DNA of 64,000 nt from the NCBI RefSeq assembly GCF_040372045.1, contig NZ_BAABWH010000001.1. The stretch is one strand, 5' to 3'. A program made the position numbers and the translations under genes. Positions 50,848-60,809 of this stretch are shown in pieces. Source of the stretch: Thalassolituus sp006212115 (GTDB lineage: Bacteria; Pseudomonadota; Gammaproteobacteria; Pseudomonadales; Oceanobacteraceae). Each line of letters opens with the position of its first letter. Within the stretch, counting starts at the first letter, position 1. The notes under the pieces were generated by a model. That model had not been told where the DNA came from. It did no database searches and was given only the letters and a program-made list of their open reading frames with translations.

Positions 50848-51912
50848 TTAAGAATCTGATGCGTCTTTCTTCTCAGTAGGCTTGTCAGCTGAAGGGGCTG
50901 CTGGCGCTGCTTTTGGAGTCGCCGGTTTCGCTGCCTTCGGTGGACGACCGCGTTTTTTAGGTGCTGCCTTTGGCGCTTCTTTTTTAACTGCTGGCTTAGC
51001 TGCCGCTGCCTTTGGCGGACGACCACGCTTCTTTGGTGCCGCTGCTGCTTTAGCCGCTGGCTTAGCTGCCGCTTTCTTAGCAGGTGCTTTCTTGGCTGGT
51101 GCCTTTTTAGCCGGTACTTTCTTCTCAGCAGCTTTAGCGGTAGTGGCCTTCGCTGGGCGACCGCGTTTCTTTGGAGCCGCCGTTTCCGCTTTTGCTGTCG
51201 TTGCTTTTGCTGGACGACCACGCTTCTTAGGAGCTGCCGCTACCTTGGTTGCTGCAGCTTTCGCAGGACGACCGCGCTTTTTAGGAGCCGTAGAGGCTTT
51301 GGCCGCTGAAGCTTTTGCAGGACGGCCACGCTTAGCTGCTGGCTTAGCTTCAATTGCCTTAATTGCAGATTCAACTTTCTTAGTTGCCGTAGCAACTTTT
51401 TTACCTTCCGCAGTGGTACGAGACTTAACTTTGCGCGCATCCTGCTTCTCGCGCTTGCTACGCCACTGTGAAGCAAACTTAGTTAACGCTTTCTCAAGAT
51501 CGGCTTCTGCTTTATCGGCCAACGTCTTAGCGTAGGTTGTAACAACCTCTTCTGCTTTGCTTGCGGTCGCTTCAATACGCGCCTTCAGCTCTGCAACTTT
51601 CAGATCTTTTTTCGCTTCAGCGACTTTCTGAGTCAACTCAGACAACTTCTCTTTCTGAGTTTTTACAGCAGCGGCTGCAGTAGCAACAGCACGCTTAGTG
51701 GCGGCAGTTGCCTTCGGAGCAGAAGCTTTCTTACGAGCCTGCGCTGCTTTCGTCTCGGCTGCCGTCACACGTTCTTTCTGTTTAGTCTGAGCTGCCACCG
51801 CTTTTTCAACGGCTTTGGTTGCCTTTGCAACAGCAGCAGGAACCGCAGACTCAACCGGCTTCTTCGCCGCAGGCTTCCGGCCACGTTTGGCAGGTGCTTT
51901 CGTTTTAGCCAT
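50848..51912 (-). CDS. AlgP-like Lys/Ala-rich protein with six AT-hooks
   Basis: A 354-residue, strongly basic, low-complexity protein resembling Pseudomonas AlgP/AlgR3 and eukaryotic histone H1 tails. Residues 20-185 form a predicted long helical region (coiled coil) after an N-terminal basic start. The C-terminal half carries six AT-hook cores RGRP at about 195, 213, 231, 250, 296 and 321, each in KKRGRP[AP]KA, plus PAKKA repeats (about 267-281). The last 20 residues are acidic. It should bind AT-rich minor groove and could act in nucleoid structure or gene control. It has its own terminator, and 0.7 kb of AT-rich DNA lies upstream. Confidence 0.85.
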   Translation of the reverse strand: MAKTKAPAKRGRKPAAKKPVESAVPAAVAKATKAVEKAVAAQTKQKERVTAAETKAAQARKKASAPKATAATKRAVATAAAAVKTQKEKLSELTQKVAEAKKDLKVAELKARIEATASKAEEVVTTYAKTLADKAEADLEKALTKFASQWRSKREKQDARKVKSRTTAEGKKVATATKKVESAIKAIEAKPAAKRGRPAKASAAKASTAPKKRGRPAKAAATKVAAAPKKRGRPAKATTAKAETAAPKKRGRPAKATTAKAAEKKVPAKKAPAKKAPAKKAAAKPAAKAAAAPKKRGRPPKAAAAKPAVKKEAPKAAPKKRGRPPKAAKPATPKAAPAAPSADKPTEKKDASDS

Positions 51913-52598
51913 AGGTATTTCCTCTTGTACTTACCTGTTTATAAAAGCGATGGGGATCAGAGTCCCTAATCTGGTCGTGTCAGAATGACGCTCAAACTGT
52001 CATGGACTTATAGCTTTTAGAGCACACTATCCGTCGCATTCATGTACGAATGTCACGCTTACTGAATTACAGTATATAAAGTAACCGTCGGAATAATAGT
52101 ATTTTCCATAGAAAAAACAAAAAAATCCTCGATTTTTAAGAATATTAATGCCCATCTGGCCCAAAATAGGAAAACTCATCAGGTTGTACACGGATATTTT
52201 CAGACTTAAGATTTACGCTATCAATCTACTTCTGCGAGTAAACTCAACGTATTAATCAAAAGCAGATTTTTAAAGGCCCCCTCACGTAAACCGTAATTCA
52301 GACTTCCTCCCAATAAGTTCGTCGAATCTCTTACCATTTAACGAGCCATTCACACTAGTTAATCCAATCAACCTCGCTCGGACATGCCTTGGAATGCTCA
52401 GGGCAGCGTCAGAGATTTAAATTAAGTGCTGAAGCCAATGAAAGAAATTCCTGTGGAGGATTAAGAGAGATATTCACTGAGAAGCCGTCTTCATTCACGA
52501 ACAAAGTTATTCAGAGATGCCTTAAATACTTCGTGCGGGAAATTATCAAGGCAACAGAACCAATAGACGGTTATCGCAGGTGTCACCAAAAAAAAGGC
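51913..52598. other. AT-rich non-coding region
   Basis: About 690 bases between the AlgP-like gene start and the adk terminator hold no convincing gene. It is clearly richer in A+T than the rest, especially at 52070-52330, with many A and T runs. It must contain the AlgP-like promoter. A 91-codon open frame across 52389-52664 was rejected because it runs through the adk terminator. No structured RNA was recognised. Confidence 0.6.
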
Positions 52599-52626
52599 CA
52601 AAAAAAAAGAGGCCCGAAGGCCTCTT
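52599..52626 (-). terminator. Rho-independent terminator after adk
   Basis: On the minus strand AAGAGGCC / GGCCTCTT (52619-52626, 52607-52614) with a TTCG tetraloop is followed by a long T-run (52607-52599). It begins 19 bases after the adk stop. Confidence 0.93.
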
Positions 52627-52644
52627 CTTTTTATCTACTAGCGA

Positions 52645-53298
52645 TTAGCTCAGGCCTTCCATAACCTTAGCAGTAATATCGGCCAGAGAACCTACACCCG
52701 GTACGTGAACATACGCTGGTGCTGTTTCGCCTTTATCCTGACGTAGCTTCTTATAGAAGTTGATCAGCGGCTCAGTCTGTTCATGGTAAATAGAAAGACG
52801 CTGACGCACTGTGTCTTCCTGGTCATCATCACGCTGAATCAGGTCTTCACCAGTCTCGTCATCTTTGCCCTCTGTAACAGGTGGGTTGTAGATAACGTGA
52901 TATACACGACCAGAATCCGGGTGGACACGACGGCCGCTCAGACGCTTTACGATTTCTTCGTCATCGACGTCGATTTCAACAACGTAGTCGATATCCACGC
53001 CTGCTTCGATCATTGCTTCAGCCTGCGGAATCGTACGTGGGAAACCATCAAACAGGAAACCGTTTGCGCAATCGTCTGATTGAATACGCTCTTTTACCAG
53101 ATCAATGATAATTTCATCTGATACCAGACCACCGGATTTCATGATTTCTTCCACTTTAACGCCAAGCTCAGTGCGAGCTTTCACAGCTGCACGGAGCATA
53201 TCGCCGGTGGAAATCTGTGGTATGGAGAACTTCTCACAAATGAACTGGGCCTGGGTACCTTTACCCGCACCCGGCGCTCCCAGAAGAATGACGCGCAT
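52645..53298 (-). CDS. adk: Adenylate kinase
   Basis: A 217-residue long-form adenylate kinase converting ATP and AMP to two ADP. The P-loop is LLGAPGAGKGTQAQF (residues 4-18), the AMP-binding region includes DGFPRTIPQAEAM, and the LID carries GRRVHPDSGRVYHVIYNPP. The LID lacks zinc-binding Cys, as in other gammaproteobacterial forms. A ribosome site GAGGAG precedes the ATG. It is a single-gene unit with its own terminator. Confidence 0.97.
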   Translation of the reverse strand: MRVILLGAPGAGKGTQAQFICEKFSIPQISTGDMLRAAVKARTELGVKVEEIMKSGGLVSDEIIIDLVKERIQSDDCANGFLFDGFPRTIPQAEAMIEAGVDIDYVVEIDVDDEEIVKRLSGRRVHPDSGRVYHVIYNPPVTEGKDDETGEDLIQRDDDQEDTVRQRLSIYHEQTEPLINFYKKLRQDKGETAPAYVHVPGVGSLADITAKVMEGLS

Positions 53299-53488
53299 GT
53301 ATCTGCTCCTCGATATTCAAAGTCGGTACTGAACTGGCATTATTGTATAAAAAATGAACAGTCAGAGAGAAAAATAGGCCTAACCTTACTCTTTAGCCGA
53401 CTATTGCTCAAGTGATTCTAGACGAAATCCAGAATACGACCAGCAAGACCTTGGTAGGGCATGGCTGATCGTCAGGAATGGCGCTGCT

Positions 53489-56122
53489 TCAGCCTGTATT
53501 TCGCATGCCTGCGGCAATACCTGCCATTGTTACCATCAACGCTTTTTCTACCTCCGTACTGATGACGTCTGCCGACTGACGCTCACGGAACAGCAACTCC
53601 GCCTGTAAGTAATGAAGAGGATCAGTGTACGGGTCACGCACCTGAATCGACTGCTGCAGAGCATGGTTATCTTCCAATAACTCACTCTGTTCTTTTACTT
53701 GCAGCACCCTCGCAGTGACATTCTTCAAACGCTCCCTCAGTACATGTCCAAGTGGTTGCATATCGGGCTCGACCAACAGAGCTTCGTAGTAACTGGCCAC
53801 TTCCCCATCAGCCTTCGACAGCACCATTTCAAGCATGTCGATATACGTGCGGAAAAATGGCCACTCGCTGTACATCGTTCGCAGCGTCGCCAACTTGCCG
53901 CGATCAATCTGATCGCTGAGTGCTGTATCCGCGCCCAACCATGCAGGCAACATAAGGCGTATTTGAGTCCAGGCGAAAATCCAGGGGATGGCTCGTAAGG
54001 TTTCGATACCTCCCCCGCTACGTCGACGCGCAGGTCGACTTCCGAGCGATAACTTCCCTAATTCCTGTTCGGGTGTAGCCGCTCTGAAATAACTTACGAA
54101 ATCGGGGTTTTCTCTGACCATAGCCCGATAGGACGTCACACCTGAACTCGCGAGTTCAGACATGGTGTCACGCCACTCTTTATTCGGGGCCGTTGGCGGT
54201 AATAAATTGGCCTCCAATACAGCAGATATATATACCTTCAAATTCCGTTCTGCTATTTCTGGCAGTCCGAATTTAAAACGTATCATTTCGCCCTGCTCAG
54301 TTACCCGCAATCCGCCACTGACAGAGCCGGGAGGTTGAGCCAGAATCGCTCGCTGAGCTGGACCGCCGCCGCGACCAACAGTGCCACCGCGACCATGAAA
54401 TAAACGCAGTGTATAGCCCTGCTCTCTGGCAACCCGAGATAAGGTTTCCTGAGCCTGATATTGCGCCCAGACGGCCGCTAGCTGCCCTGCATCCTTCGAA
54501 GAATCCGAGTACCCAATCATGACTTGTTGACGACTACTGCTGTAGTCACGATACCAGGGCACCTGCCAGAGTTTTTCCATTCTTGGTCCCGACTGTTCAA
54601 GGTCGGACAGTGTTTCGAACAGAGGCACAACAGGCAGCTTATGACGCACACCGGACGCTTGCAGAAGCAAAGCGACTGAGAGGATGTCGGACGGTTCACT
54701 GGCCATCGAAATGATGTAGCAAGTCACTCCCTGTCCAATAGGTTGAGCCAATACCCGCGTGGTGGCCAACACCTCGGCAACTTCCTCCGAGGGCTCCCAG
54801 AATTCCGGAATAAGTGGACGCTGTGAAGCCAGCTCTTTGAGCAGGAATTCCTGCTTTTTATCTTCCGACCATTCGAGGTAATTACCCCAACCGTAAAACT
54901 CACACAACTCAGACAGCACTGCACTGTGACGCGTTGACTCCTGTCGCACATCAAGCCGAACCAGAGCTAACCCGAAGCAAGCAGCACGCCTGAGCGTATC
55001 CTGCAGCTCACCATCTGCGATTGATTGCATTCCGCAACCGACCAGGCTGTCGTAGCATGCCTGTAGTGGTGCAATAAGTTCTTCATCGTCCAGCAAAGGC
55101 TCTATCTCGCAATGCTGGCCGCGAGCGTTTGCCTGTGCCCACTCTCGTGTTTGCTCAAGCCGTGTGCGTAAGCCGTGTAAGCAATCACGGTACGGTTCGT
55201 GCCCGGGATACTTTTCTTTAAATTCAGGTGTCGCCGCGTACATAGATAACTGACTGCCCAGCACTTCGATATCACGCAAGTACAGGTCAGCGGCCATCCA
55301 ACGTGCTAAATAAAGCACTTCTTCGGTCACAGTCGAGGTGACGTTTGGGTTTCCGTCACGGTCTCCCCCCATCCAGGAAGAGAAACGAATGGGTACGGCA
55401 TCCAATGCCAGTGACGGAGCATCATGGGAAATAAGATCCTGATTCATGCTGCGTAACATCGCAGGGATCGCATACCAAAGTGAATTTTCGATCACGGCAA
55501 AACCCCACTTGGCCTCGTCTACGGCAGTGGGGCGGACTTTGCGTATTTCATCGGTATGCCAGATCTCATCGATAAGTCGGGCAATTTTCTCTTCGATAGC
55601 GGGCAGTGTTGGATGCTCGTCCCTAAGGTCGTCCCGAGCCTGCAATAAATGAGAGACTTCATCGTACTTCTGAATAAGAGTGCGTCGGGTGACTTCGGTT
55701 GGATGGGCGGTGAGAACAAGTTCGACGTTGGCACTGGCGACTTTTTCTGTGAGTTCTGTGCCTGAAATACCGGCTTCGGCCAGTCTGGGGATCAGGTCGC
55801 GGAACATGGTATCTGCCTGATCGGCATCGATACTTTCTTTTCGCCAGCTGATGTCGTGCTGCTGTTCTGCGAGATTGGCCAGATTAAGAAATTGATTAAA
55901 ACCGCGAACCACTGGAACCAGGTTATCATCGGAAAGCCCCTTCAGGAGGGCAAGGAGTTTGTCTCTCTCGGCGGCATCACCTGCCCGCGCTTTCTTTGCC
56001 TGTTTGCGTATTGTCTCGATCTGTTCAAGGGTGGTCTCGCCAAGATCATTCCGTATGGTATGACCAAGGGCATTACCCAGCATTCGGACCTTGTCACGCA
56101 ACAGCGCATCAATTTCTTTCAT
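53489..56122 (-). CDS. ppc: Phosphoenolpyruvate carboxylase
   Basis: Anaplerotic enzyme forming oxaloacetate from PEP and bicarbonate; 877 residues. Active-site motifs are VLTAHPTEVTRRTL (catalytic His, about residue 137), the Gly-rich loop HGRGGTVGRGGGP (about 574), GYSDSSKDAG and the C-terminal GIAAGMRNTG, which ends the protein as in all family members. The gene is 146 bases downstream of mazG on the same strand. Confidence 0.97.
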   Translation of the reverse strand: MKEIDALLRDKVRMLGNALGHTIRNDLGETTLEQIETIRKQAKKARAGDAAERDKLLALLKGLSDDNLVPVVRGFNQFLNLANLAEQQHDISWRKESIDADQADTMFRDLIPRLAEAGISGTELTEKVASANVELVLTAHPTEVTRRTLIQKYDEVSHLLQARDDLRDEHPTLPAIEEKIARLIDEIWHTDEIRKVRPTAVDEAKWGFAVIENSLWYAIPAMLRSMNQDLISHDAPSLALDAVPIRFSSWMGGDRDGNPNVTSTVTEEVLYLARWMAADLYLRDIEVLGSQLSMYAATPEFKEKYPGHEPYRDCLHGLRTRLEQTREWAQANARGQHCEIEPLLDDEELIAPLQACYDSLVGCGMQSIADGELQDTLRRAACFGLALVRLDVRQESTRHSAVLSELCEFYGWGNYLEWSEDKKQEFLLKELASQRPLIPEFWEPSEEVAEVLATTRVLAQPIGQGVTCYIISMASEPSDILSVALLLQASGVRHKLPVVPLFETLSDLEQSGPRMEKLWQVPWYRDYSSSRQQVMIGYSDSSKDAGQLAAVWAQYQAQETLSRVAREQGYTLRLFHGRGGTVGRGGGPAQRAILAQPPGSVSGGLRVTEQGEMIRFKFGLPEIAERNLKVYISAVLEANLLPPTAPNKEWRDTMSELASSGVTSYRAMVRENPDFVSYFRAATPEQELGKLSLGSRPARRRSGGGIETLRAIPWIFAWTQIRLMLPAWLGADTALSDQIDRGKLATLRTMYSEWPFFRTYIDMLEMVLSKADGEVASYYEALLVEPDMQPLGHVLRERLKNVTARVLQVKEQSELLEDNHALQQSIQVRDPYTDPLHYLQAELLFRERQSADVISTEVEKALMVTMAGIAAGMRNTG

Positions 56123-56268
56123 TCTGTTCTCCTCAGGGGGTGCAGATAAGAGCGCATATCTCAGTGTGCGCTAAATCTTCAGAAACTCAAGGTGGAAGCC
56201 ACCGTCAGTTCACTGTCAGACCCATTTGGATGCCAAAGTTTCCAGAAATTGAACGAGGTTATCGCCGA

Positions 56269-57117
56269 TCAGGTGTTGTATTGAGATGCGTTGAGTGCCG
56301 CTTTAGCAGACTGCCATGCGGCATCCATTTCTTCGAGGCTAAGATATTCAAATCCACCGGCTTCCTGTGCGGCTTGCTCAACATAAGCGAAGCGTTGTTG
56401 GAAACGCTGATTTGTTCCCCGCAGTGCGGTGTCGGGATTGATTTTATGATGACGAGCTAAATTAACGACGGCAAACAACAGGTCGCCAATTTCCTTCTCC
56501 AGAAGTTCGTTATTACCTGCTTCGACCTCTGCAATCACCTCATCGAGTTCTTCCTGAATTTTACCAATCACTCCGGGTGATTTTTCAGGCCAGTCGAATC
56601 CAACCGACGATGCTTTTTTCTGCAGCTTATACGCTCGGGTGATAGCCGGTAAGGTGCCGGGCACGTCATCCAGTAATTGAAGAGAGTGTTTTTGAGGCTG
56701 CTTTTGCAGCTTTAGTAACTGCTCTTCGGCTTTTATTTCTTCCCAGCGTTGGTTGATCCAGGCTTCATCTGGATCTTTTCCTGGTTCCCGCTCACTGTGT
56801 ATTGAGCCGTCTGGAAAAACATGGGGATGGCGCCTGATCAGTTTAGCCACCAGCCGATCAATGATGCTGTGCAGATTAAAGACGCCTTTTTCATCGCCCA
56901 TCTGTCCGTAAAAAATCACCTGAAACAGTAAGTCCCCAAGCTCTTCTTCAAGGTGTGGCCAGTCCTGACGTTCAATCGCATCGGCAACTTCGTAAGCCTC
57001 TTCCAACGTGTGTGGCAGTATGCTGGCGAAGTCCTGCTTGAGATCCCAGGGACAGCCGGTCTCCGGGTTACGTAAACGTGTCATGACATAGGTTAAGTCA
57101 TCGATCTGATACGCCAT
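56269..57117 (-). CDS. mazG: Nucleoside triphosphate pyrophosphohydrolase MazG
   Basis: A 282-residue tandem MazG-fold enzyme that hydrolyses NTPs to NMPs and is tied to lowering ppGpp in E. coli. The N-terminal domain has LEEAYEVADAIE and LEEELGDLLFQVIF (the EExxE-D metal motif, about residues 35-70), and the second domain has ELDEVIAEVEAG and LEKEIGDLLFAVVNLAR (about 180-215). The start MAYQIDDLTYVM at 57117 lies one base after the relA stop. Together with relA and rlmD it forms the block seen in Pseudomonas and E. coli. Confidence 0.95.
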   Translation of the reverse strand: MAYQIDDLTYVMTRLRNPETGCPWDLKQDFASILPHTLEEAYEVADAIERQDWPHLEEELGDLLFQVIFYGQMGDEKGVFNLHSIIDRLVAKLIRRHPHVFPDGSIHSEREPGKDPDEAWINQRWEEIKAEEQLLKLQKQPQKHSLQLLDDVPGTLPAITRAYKLQKKASSVGFDWPEKSPGVIGKIQEELDEVIAEVEAGNNELLEKEIGDLLFAVVNLARHHKINPDTALRGTNQRFQQRFAYVEQAAQEAGGFEYLSLEEMDAAWQSAKAALNASQYNT

Positions 57118-57118
57118 G

Positions 57119-59362
57119 TCAGTTTCCTGCTCGTACGCGGCGCGTTTTGAGTACGTTCGGTAACTGCTCAATCTTATTCATCACACGTGCAAGCTTTTCA
57201 AGGCTATCGACCTCGACCGTTAAGCTCATTGAAGCCGTGTTATCACCCTGATCCGAGCGCGTATTCACAGCGACAACGTTGACTTTCTCATTGGCAAGCA
57301 ATGCACTGACATCACTCAACAGGCCGGTACGGTCATAGGCGCTGATGACCATTTCAACTGGATAGAGCTTCCCTGGACGACGTCCCCAATTAACCTGCAG
57401 CACCCTTCGCGGCTCTACCGCAGCCAGATGAAGAAGGTTTTCGCAATCACTGCGGTGAACCGTGACACCGCGACCTATGGTGACGTATCCACGAATATCA
57501 TCACCCGGCACAGGGTGACAGCACTGAGCCATTTGGGTAAGCAGGTTTCCGACGCCTTCAATAAAGACATCGTCAGCACCTTCACTTTTCGCTGAATCAC
57601 TACGACGCAGCAACGGCAATTCCTGCTGCTTACTGGAACTGTTGTCTGCCTGCTTCAATAACTGATGAACGATCTGCCCAAGACGCAAGTCACCAGCACC
57701 TACCGCTGCGAACATATCTTCGATGGCTCGCATATTCAGCAGGCGGGCAATATCGTGGAGTGGCTCATCATTGAGGTCGAGTCTGTCCATCTCGTGCAGA
57801 ACAAGCTGGCGACCTTCTTCAATATTTTTGTCGCGGTCCTGCAATTTAAACCAGTGCGCAACTTTCGCGCGCGCCCGAGCAGTGTGGATATATCCAGAGT
57901 CTGGGTAGAGCCAATCGCGACTTGGATGCGCAGACGGATGAGTAAGAATTTCGACCTGCTCTCCGGTATTCAAACAATAAGTGAGCGGTACGATCCGTCC
58001 GTCCACTTTTGCACCGCGACACTTATTCCCCACCTCGGTATGCACGCGATAGGCAAAATCGACCGGTGTTGCTTTCGTTGGCAAATCCACAACGTGGCCG
58101 TCTGGGGTAAATACATAAATACGATCTGGGTTAATATCGCTGCGCAGTTCTCCGAAAAAGCGCGGTAAATCATCCAGATCTTCCTGCCACTCGAGTACTT
58201 GCCTCAACCAAGCAATCTTCTGCTCGTAACCCTGATCTTTGGCGTTAATATCCGTGCCTTTATATAACCAATGAGCACAGACACCCAGTTCCGCATCCTC
58301 ATGCATCGCATGTGTGCGAATCTGTACTTCCAGAACTTTTCCTTCAGGACCAATTACCGCCGTATGCAGAGACCGGTAACCGTTCTCTTTCGGGTTGGCG
58401 ATATAGTCATCAAACTCGTTGGGAATATGGCGCCACAAAGAGTGAACAATACCCAACGTGGCGTAACAGTCGCGTAACTCTGGTACCAGAATCCTTACCG
58501 CTCGAATATCGTAGATTTTGGAAAAATCGAGATTCTTCCGATTCATCTTACGCCAAATACTGTAGATATGTTTCGCACGCCCATAGACATCGCTTTTGAT
58601 GTCAGCTGCGCTCAGTTCATCCCGAACCGTCTGCACGACATGGTCGATATAGTCCTGGCGGGCAAGACGCTTCTCATCAATCAGCGATGCAATTTTTTTA
58701 TAGGCGTCAGGCTGCAGATAACGGAAAGAGAGATCTTCCAATTCCCATTTTAAGTGTCCGATCCCCAGACGATGGGCAAGAGGTGCATAAATATTAAATA
58801 CCTCTTCGGCGACCCGACGTCGCTTATCTTCCGGTGCATCCTTTACTGCCCGAATAGCAGACGTTCGTTCAGCCAGCTTGATCAACGCAACGCGCACGTC
58901 ATCGATCATCGCTACCAGCATTTTTCTGAGGTTATCAACCTGAGCTTCTCTCTGCCCTAGAACAACCTCATCACTGGAGTTCTGAATGGCGCTGATGGCA
59001 GCCATCCGTAACACGCCTTCGATGAGTTTTGCGACCTCATCTCCAAACTGACGCTCAACTTTGCTCAGGGACAGGCGCCCCTCACGCACGGCGCGATACA
59101 GGATGGAGGCAATAATCGATGCATTATCCAGACGCAGATCAATCAGAGTCTGCGCCATTTCGATGCCCATCTGCACACTGTCGATTGACCAGTACGTGCG
59201 GTTGGCAATGGCTTCATCGGATAGCTTTTTCGCAAGCTCGAGTGCTTCCCGCAGCTCCTCTGGCTTATGCAGATCCGATGTTGATGATACCTCTTGCAAC
59301 CATCGGTCTATGTCCAGAGAACCATCATGTAATAGTGGGTGATCTTCGCGAACCTTAACCAT
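57119..59362 (-). CDS. relA: (p)ppGpp synthetase RelA
   Basis: The ribosome-associated stringent-response synthetase, 747 residues. The N-terminal HD region is degenerate (SILYRAVREGRLSL in place of an HDxxED motif), so it is a synthetase without hydrolase function. The synthetase domain includes KIYDIRAVRILV and NPKENGYRSLHTAVIG (about residues 240-345). TGS (about 405-465: IYVFTPDGHVVDLP), a zinc-finger/CC region (QCCHPVPGDDIRGY) and an ACT domain (from 665: VISAYDRTGLLSDVSALL) follow. The start shares one base with the rlmD stop (TAATG). Confidence 0.97.
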   Translation of the reverse strand: MVKVREDHPLLHDGSLDIDRWLQEVSSTSDLHKPEELREALELAKKLSDEAIANRTYWSIDSVQMGIEMAQTLIDLRLDNASIIASILYRAVREGRLSLSKVERQFGDEVAKLIEGVLRMAAISAIQNSSDEVVLGQREAQVDNLRKMLVAMIDDVRVALIKLAERTSAIRAVKDAPEDKRRRVAEEVFNIYAPLAHRLGIGHLKWELEDLSFRYLQPDAYKKIASLIDEKRLARQDYIDHVVQTVRDELSAADIKSDVYGRAKHIYSIWRKMNRKNLDFSKIYDIRAVRILVPELRDCYATLGIVHSLWRHIPNEFDDYIANPKENGYRSLHTAVIGPEGKVLEVQIRTHAMHEDAELGVCAHWLYKGTDINAKDQGYEQKIAWLRQVLEWQEDLDDLPRFFGELRSDINPDRIYVFTPDGHVVDLPTKATPVDFAYRVHTEVGNKCRGAKVDGRIVPLTYCLNTGEQVEILTHPSAHPSRDWLYPDSGYIHTARARAKVAHWFKLQDRDKNIEEGRQLVLHEMDRLDLNDEPLHDIARLLNMRAIEDMFAAVGAGDLRLGQIVHQLLKQADNSSSKQQELPLLRRSDSAKSEGADDVFIEGVGNLLTQMAQCCHPVPGDDIRGYVTIGRGVTVHRSDCENLLHLAAVEPRRVLQVNWGRRPGKLYPVEMVISAYDRTGLLSDVSALLANEKVNVVAVNTRSDQGDNTASMSLTVEVDSLEKLARVMNKIEQLPNVLKTRRVRAGN

Positions 59363-60687
59363 TATTTTCCCCGGTACTTCAGTAACACCATGGTCTCGAC
59401 ATGGTGTGTCTGCGGGAACATATCCATAATTCCTGCCTTAATAACCTCGTAATCAGCCTGAACCAGCTGAGCAAGGTCACGCGCTAATGTTGCCGGATCA
59501 CACGACACGTACAAAATCCGGTCTGTTTTACGACGGATCAATTCCGCCATGACGTTAATCGCGCCTGCTCTTGGTGGATCGAGCAGAACTGCATCGGGCT
59601 CAGGTAATGTCTGCAGAGACTCACTGGCCGATAAATCTGCACACTTCGTTTGCAAGGAAAGGGCCAATTTTTCCGCCTGACGCTGCAAACTGTCAGTCAT
59701 TGCCTGTTGTCCCTCCACGGCAACAACATGTTGGCACCGTGTCGCCAACGGCATCGAGAAATTACCGTGACCGGCAAACAGGTCCCAGATGAGTTCGTCC
59801 TGCTGGGGCTGCAGCCACTCCATTGCCTGTTTCACCATGGCCTGGTTAATATCGCGATTCACCTGAATAAAATCGTCGGCCTGAATTTCCAGTTTGAGGC
59901 CACACACTTCATGCCAGATGGTTGCCCCGTCGCTCGGCCAGAGGATATCGGGTGCCGCGTTTTTCTCTGTACGTACCCAAAGTTGAATTGGTTTTGAATC
60001 CTGGCGCTGCCACTCCTCAAACGCTTGAACGAGTCTCGCGGTGTCAACTTCGGACAAAGGTTTCAGGGCGCGCAGGATGAATACCAGAGCGCTGTCCGCC
60101 CACAGAGGTTCAATCTGTGTGATAAGTGCTGACGCATCCAATGATCCAATCAGTGTGCGCCAGGCAGCCCATTCCAACGCTGGGTGCTCTGGCAGTACAG
60201 CGCACTGATCAATATCGGTAATGTGCGTACTGGCTGCTTCACGGAAGCCGATAAAATTCTTCTGTTTGTCCTTACTGAACCGGACGCCCAGTCGCGCCTT
60301 GCGGCGATAGTGCCACGGGGTTCCAGTGAGGCTCTCAGTCCACTCTGCAACCGGTACTTTCTGACGACTCAGCTCCCGTGCTACCCGCTCGCGTTTAAAC
60401 TGCACCTGAGCGTCATACTGCATGTGTTGGATGTCACAGCCACCACAGCGCTGATAATGCGCACACTCTGGCTGGCTACGCTCCGAAGATGGATCTGATT
60501 CAATCTCAATCAGTTGTGTGTGCCAGATCTTCTTACTGCGCTGGAGCATTCGCACCCGAACGGTTTCACCCGGTAAACCGCCCGGTACAAAATAGATATC
60601 TCTCCCTGAGCGGGCGACGCCCTGCCCCTCTGAGTTGAGGTTGTCTATGACCAGGGAGATTTCCCGACCCTTAGCAGTTTGTTTCAC
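59362..60687 (-). CDS. rlmD: 23S rRNA m5U1939 methyltransferase RlmD
   Basis: A 441-residue RNA methyltransferase with an N-terminal TRAM domain (residues 1-65), a 4Fe-4S site (CAHYQRCGGCDIQHMQY, about 76-92, plus DIDQCAVLPEHP) and a C-terminal Rossmann domain (DLFAGHGNFSMPLA, VLLDPPRAGA). The catalytic Cys is in ILYVSCDPATLARDLAQL. The start is a GTG at 60687. It lies 122 bases after cysM and is coupled to relA. Confidence 0.95.
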   Translation of the reverse strand: MKQTAKGREISLVIDNLNSEGQGVARSGRDIYFVPGGLPGETVRVRMLQRSKKIWHTQLIEIESDPSSERSQPECAHYQRCGGCDIQHMQYDAQVQFKRERVARELSRQKVPVAEWTESLTGTPWHYRRKARLGVRFSKDKQKNFIGFREAASTHITDIDQCAVLPEHPALEWAAWRTLIGSLDASALITQIEPLWADSALVFILRALKPLSEVDTARLVQAFEEWQRQDSKPIQLWVRTEKNAAPDILWPSDGATIWHEVCGLKLEIQADDFIQVNRDINQAMVKQAMEWLQPQQDELIWDLFAGHGNFSMPLATRCQHVVAVEGQQAMTDSLQRQAEKLALSLQTKCADLSASESLQTLPEPDAVLLDPPRAGAINVMAELIRRKTDRILYVSCDPATLARDLAQLVQADYEVIKAGIMDMFPQTHHVETMVLLKYRGK

Positions 60688-60809
60688 GTTTCATTATCCG
60701 TTTTATGTCGGAACTGATGTGTCTGCCAGTTCAGGACAGAAATGAGGCTTTATGAATGACGAAGCACTCTCTGATTTGCTGGCACTATTTTGGGGCGTTC
60801 CCCGAAAAT

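Noticed and set aside
50760..51535. Long alternative frames on both strands across the AlgP-like gene
   Set aside because: They arise from the repetitive Lys/Ala/Gly coding pattern; the RGRP frame has the start, ribosome context and terminator.
52389..52664. A 91-codon open frame on the plus strand in the AT-rich gap
   Set aside because: It runs through the adk terminator and into the adk coding region on the other strand, has no ribosome site and a biased Lys-rich end created by A-runs.
60740..60800. GGGG-CGTT-CCCC hairpin between cysM and rlmD as a terminator
   Set aside because: The stem is short and imperfect with only a weak T-rich flank; the genes are probably still co-transcribed.
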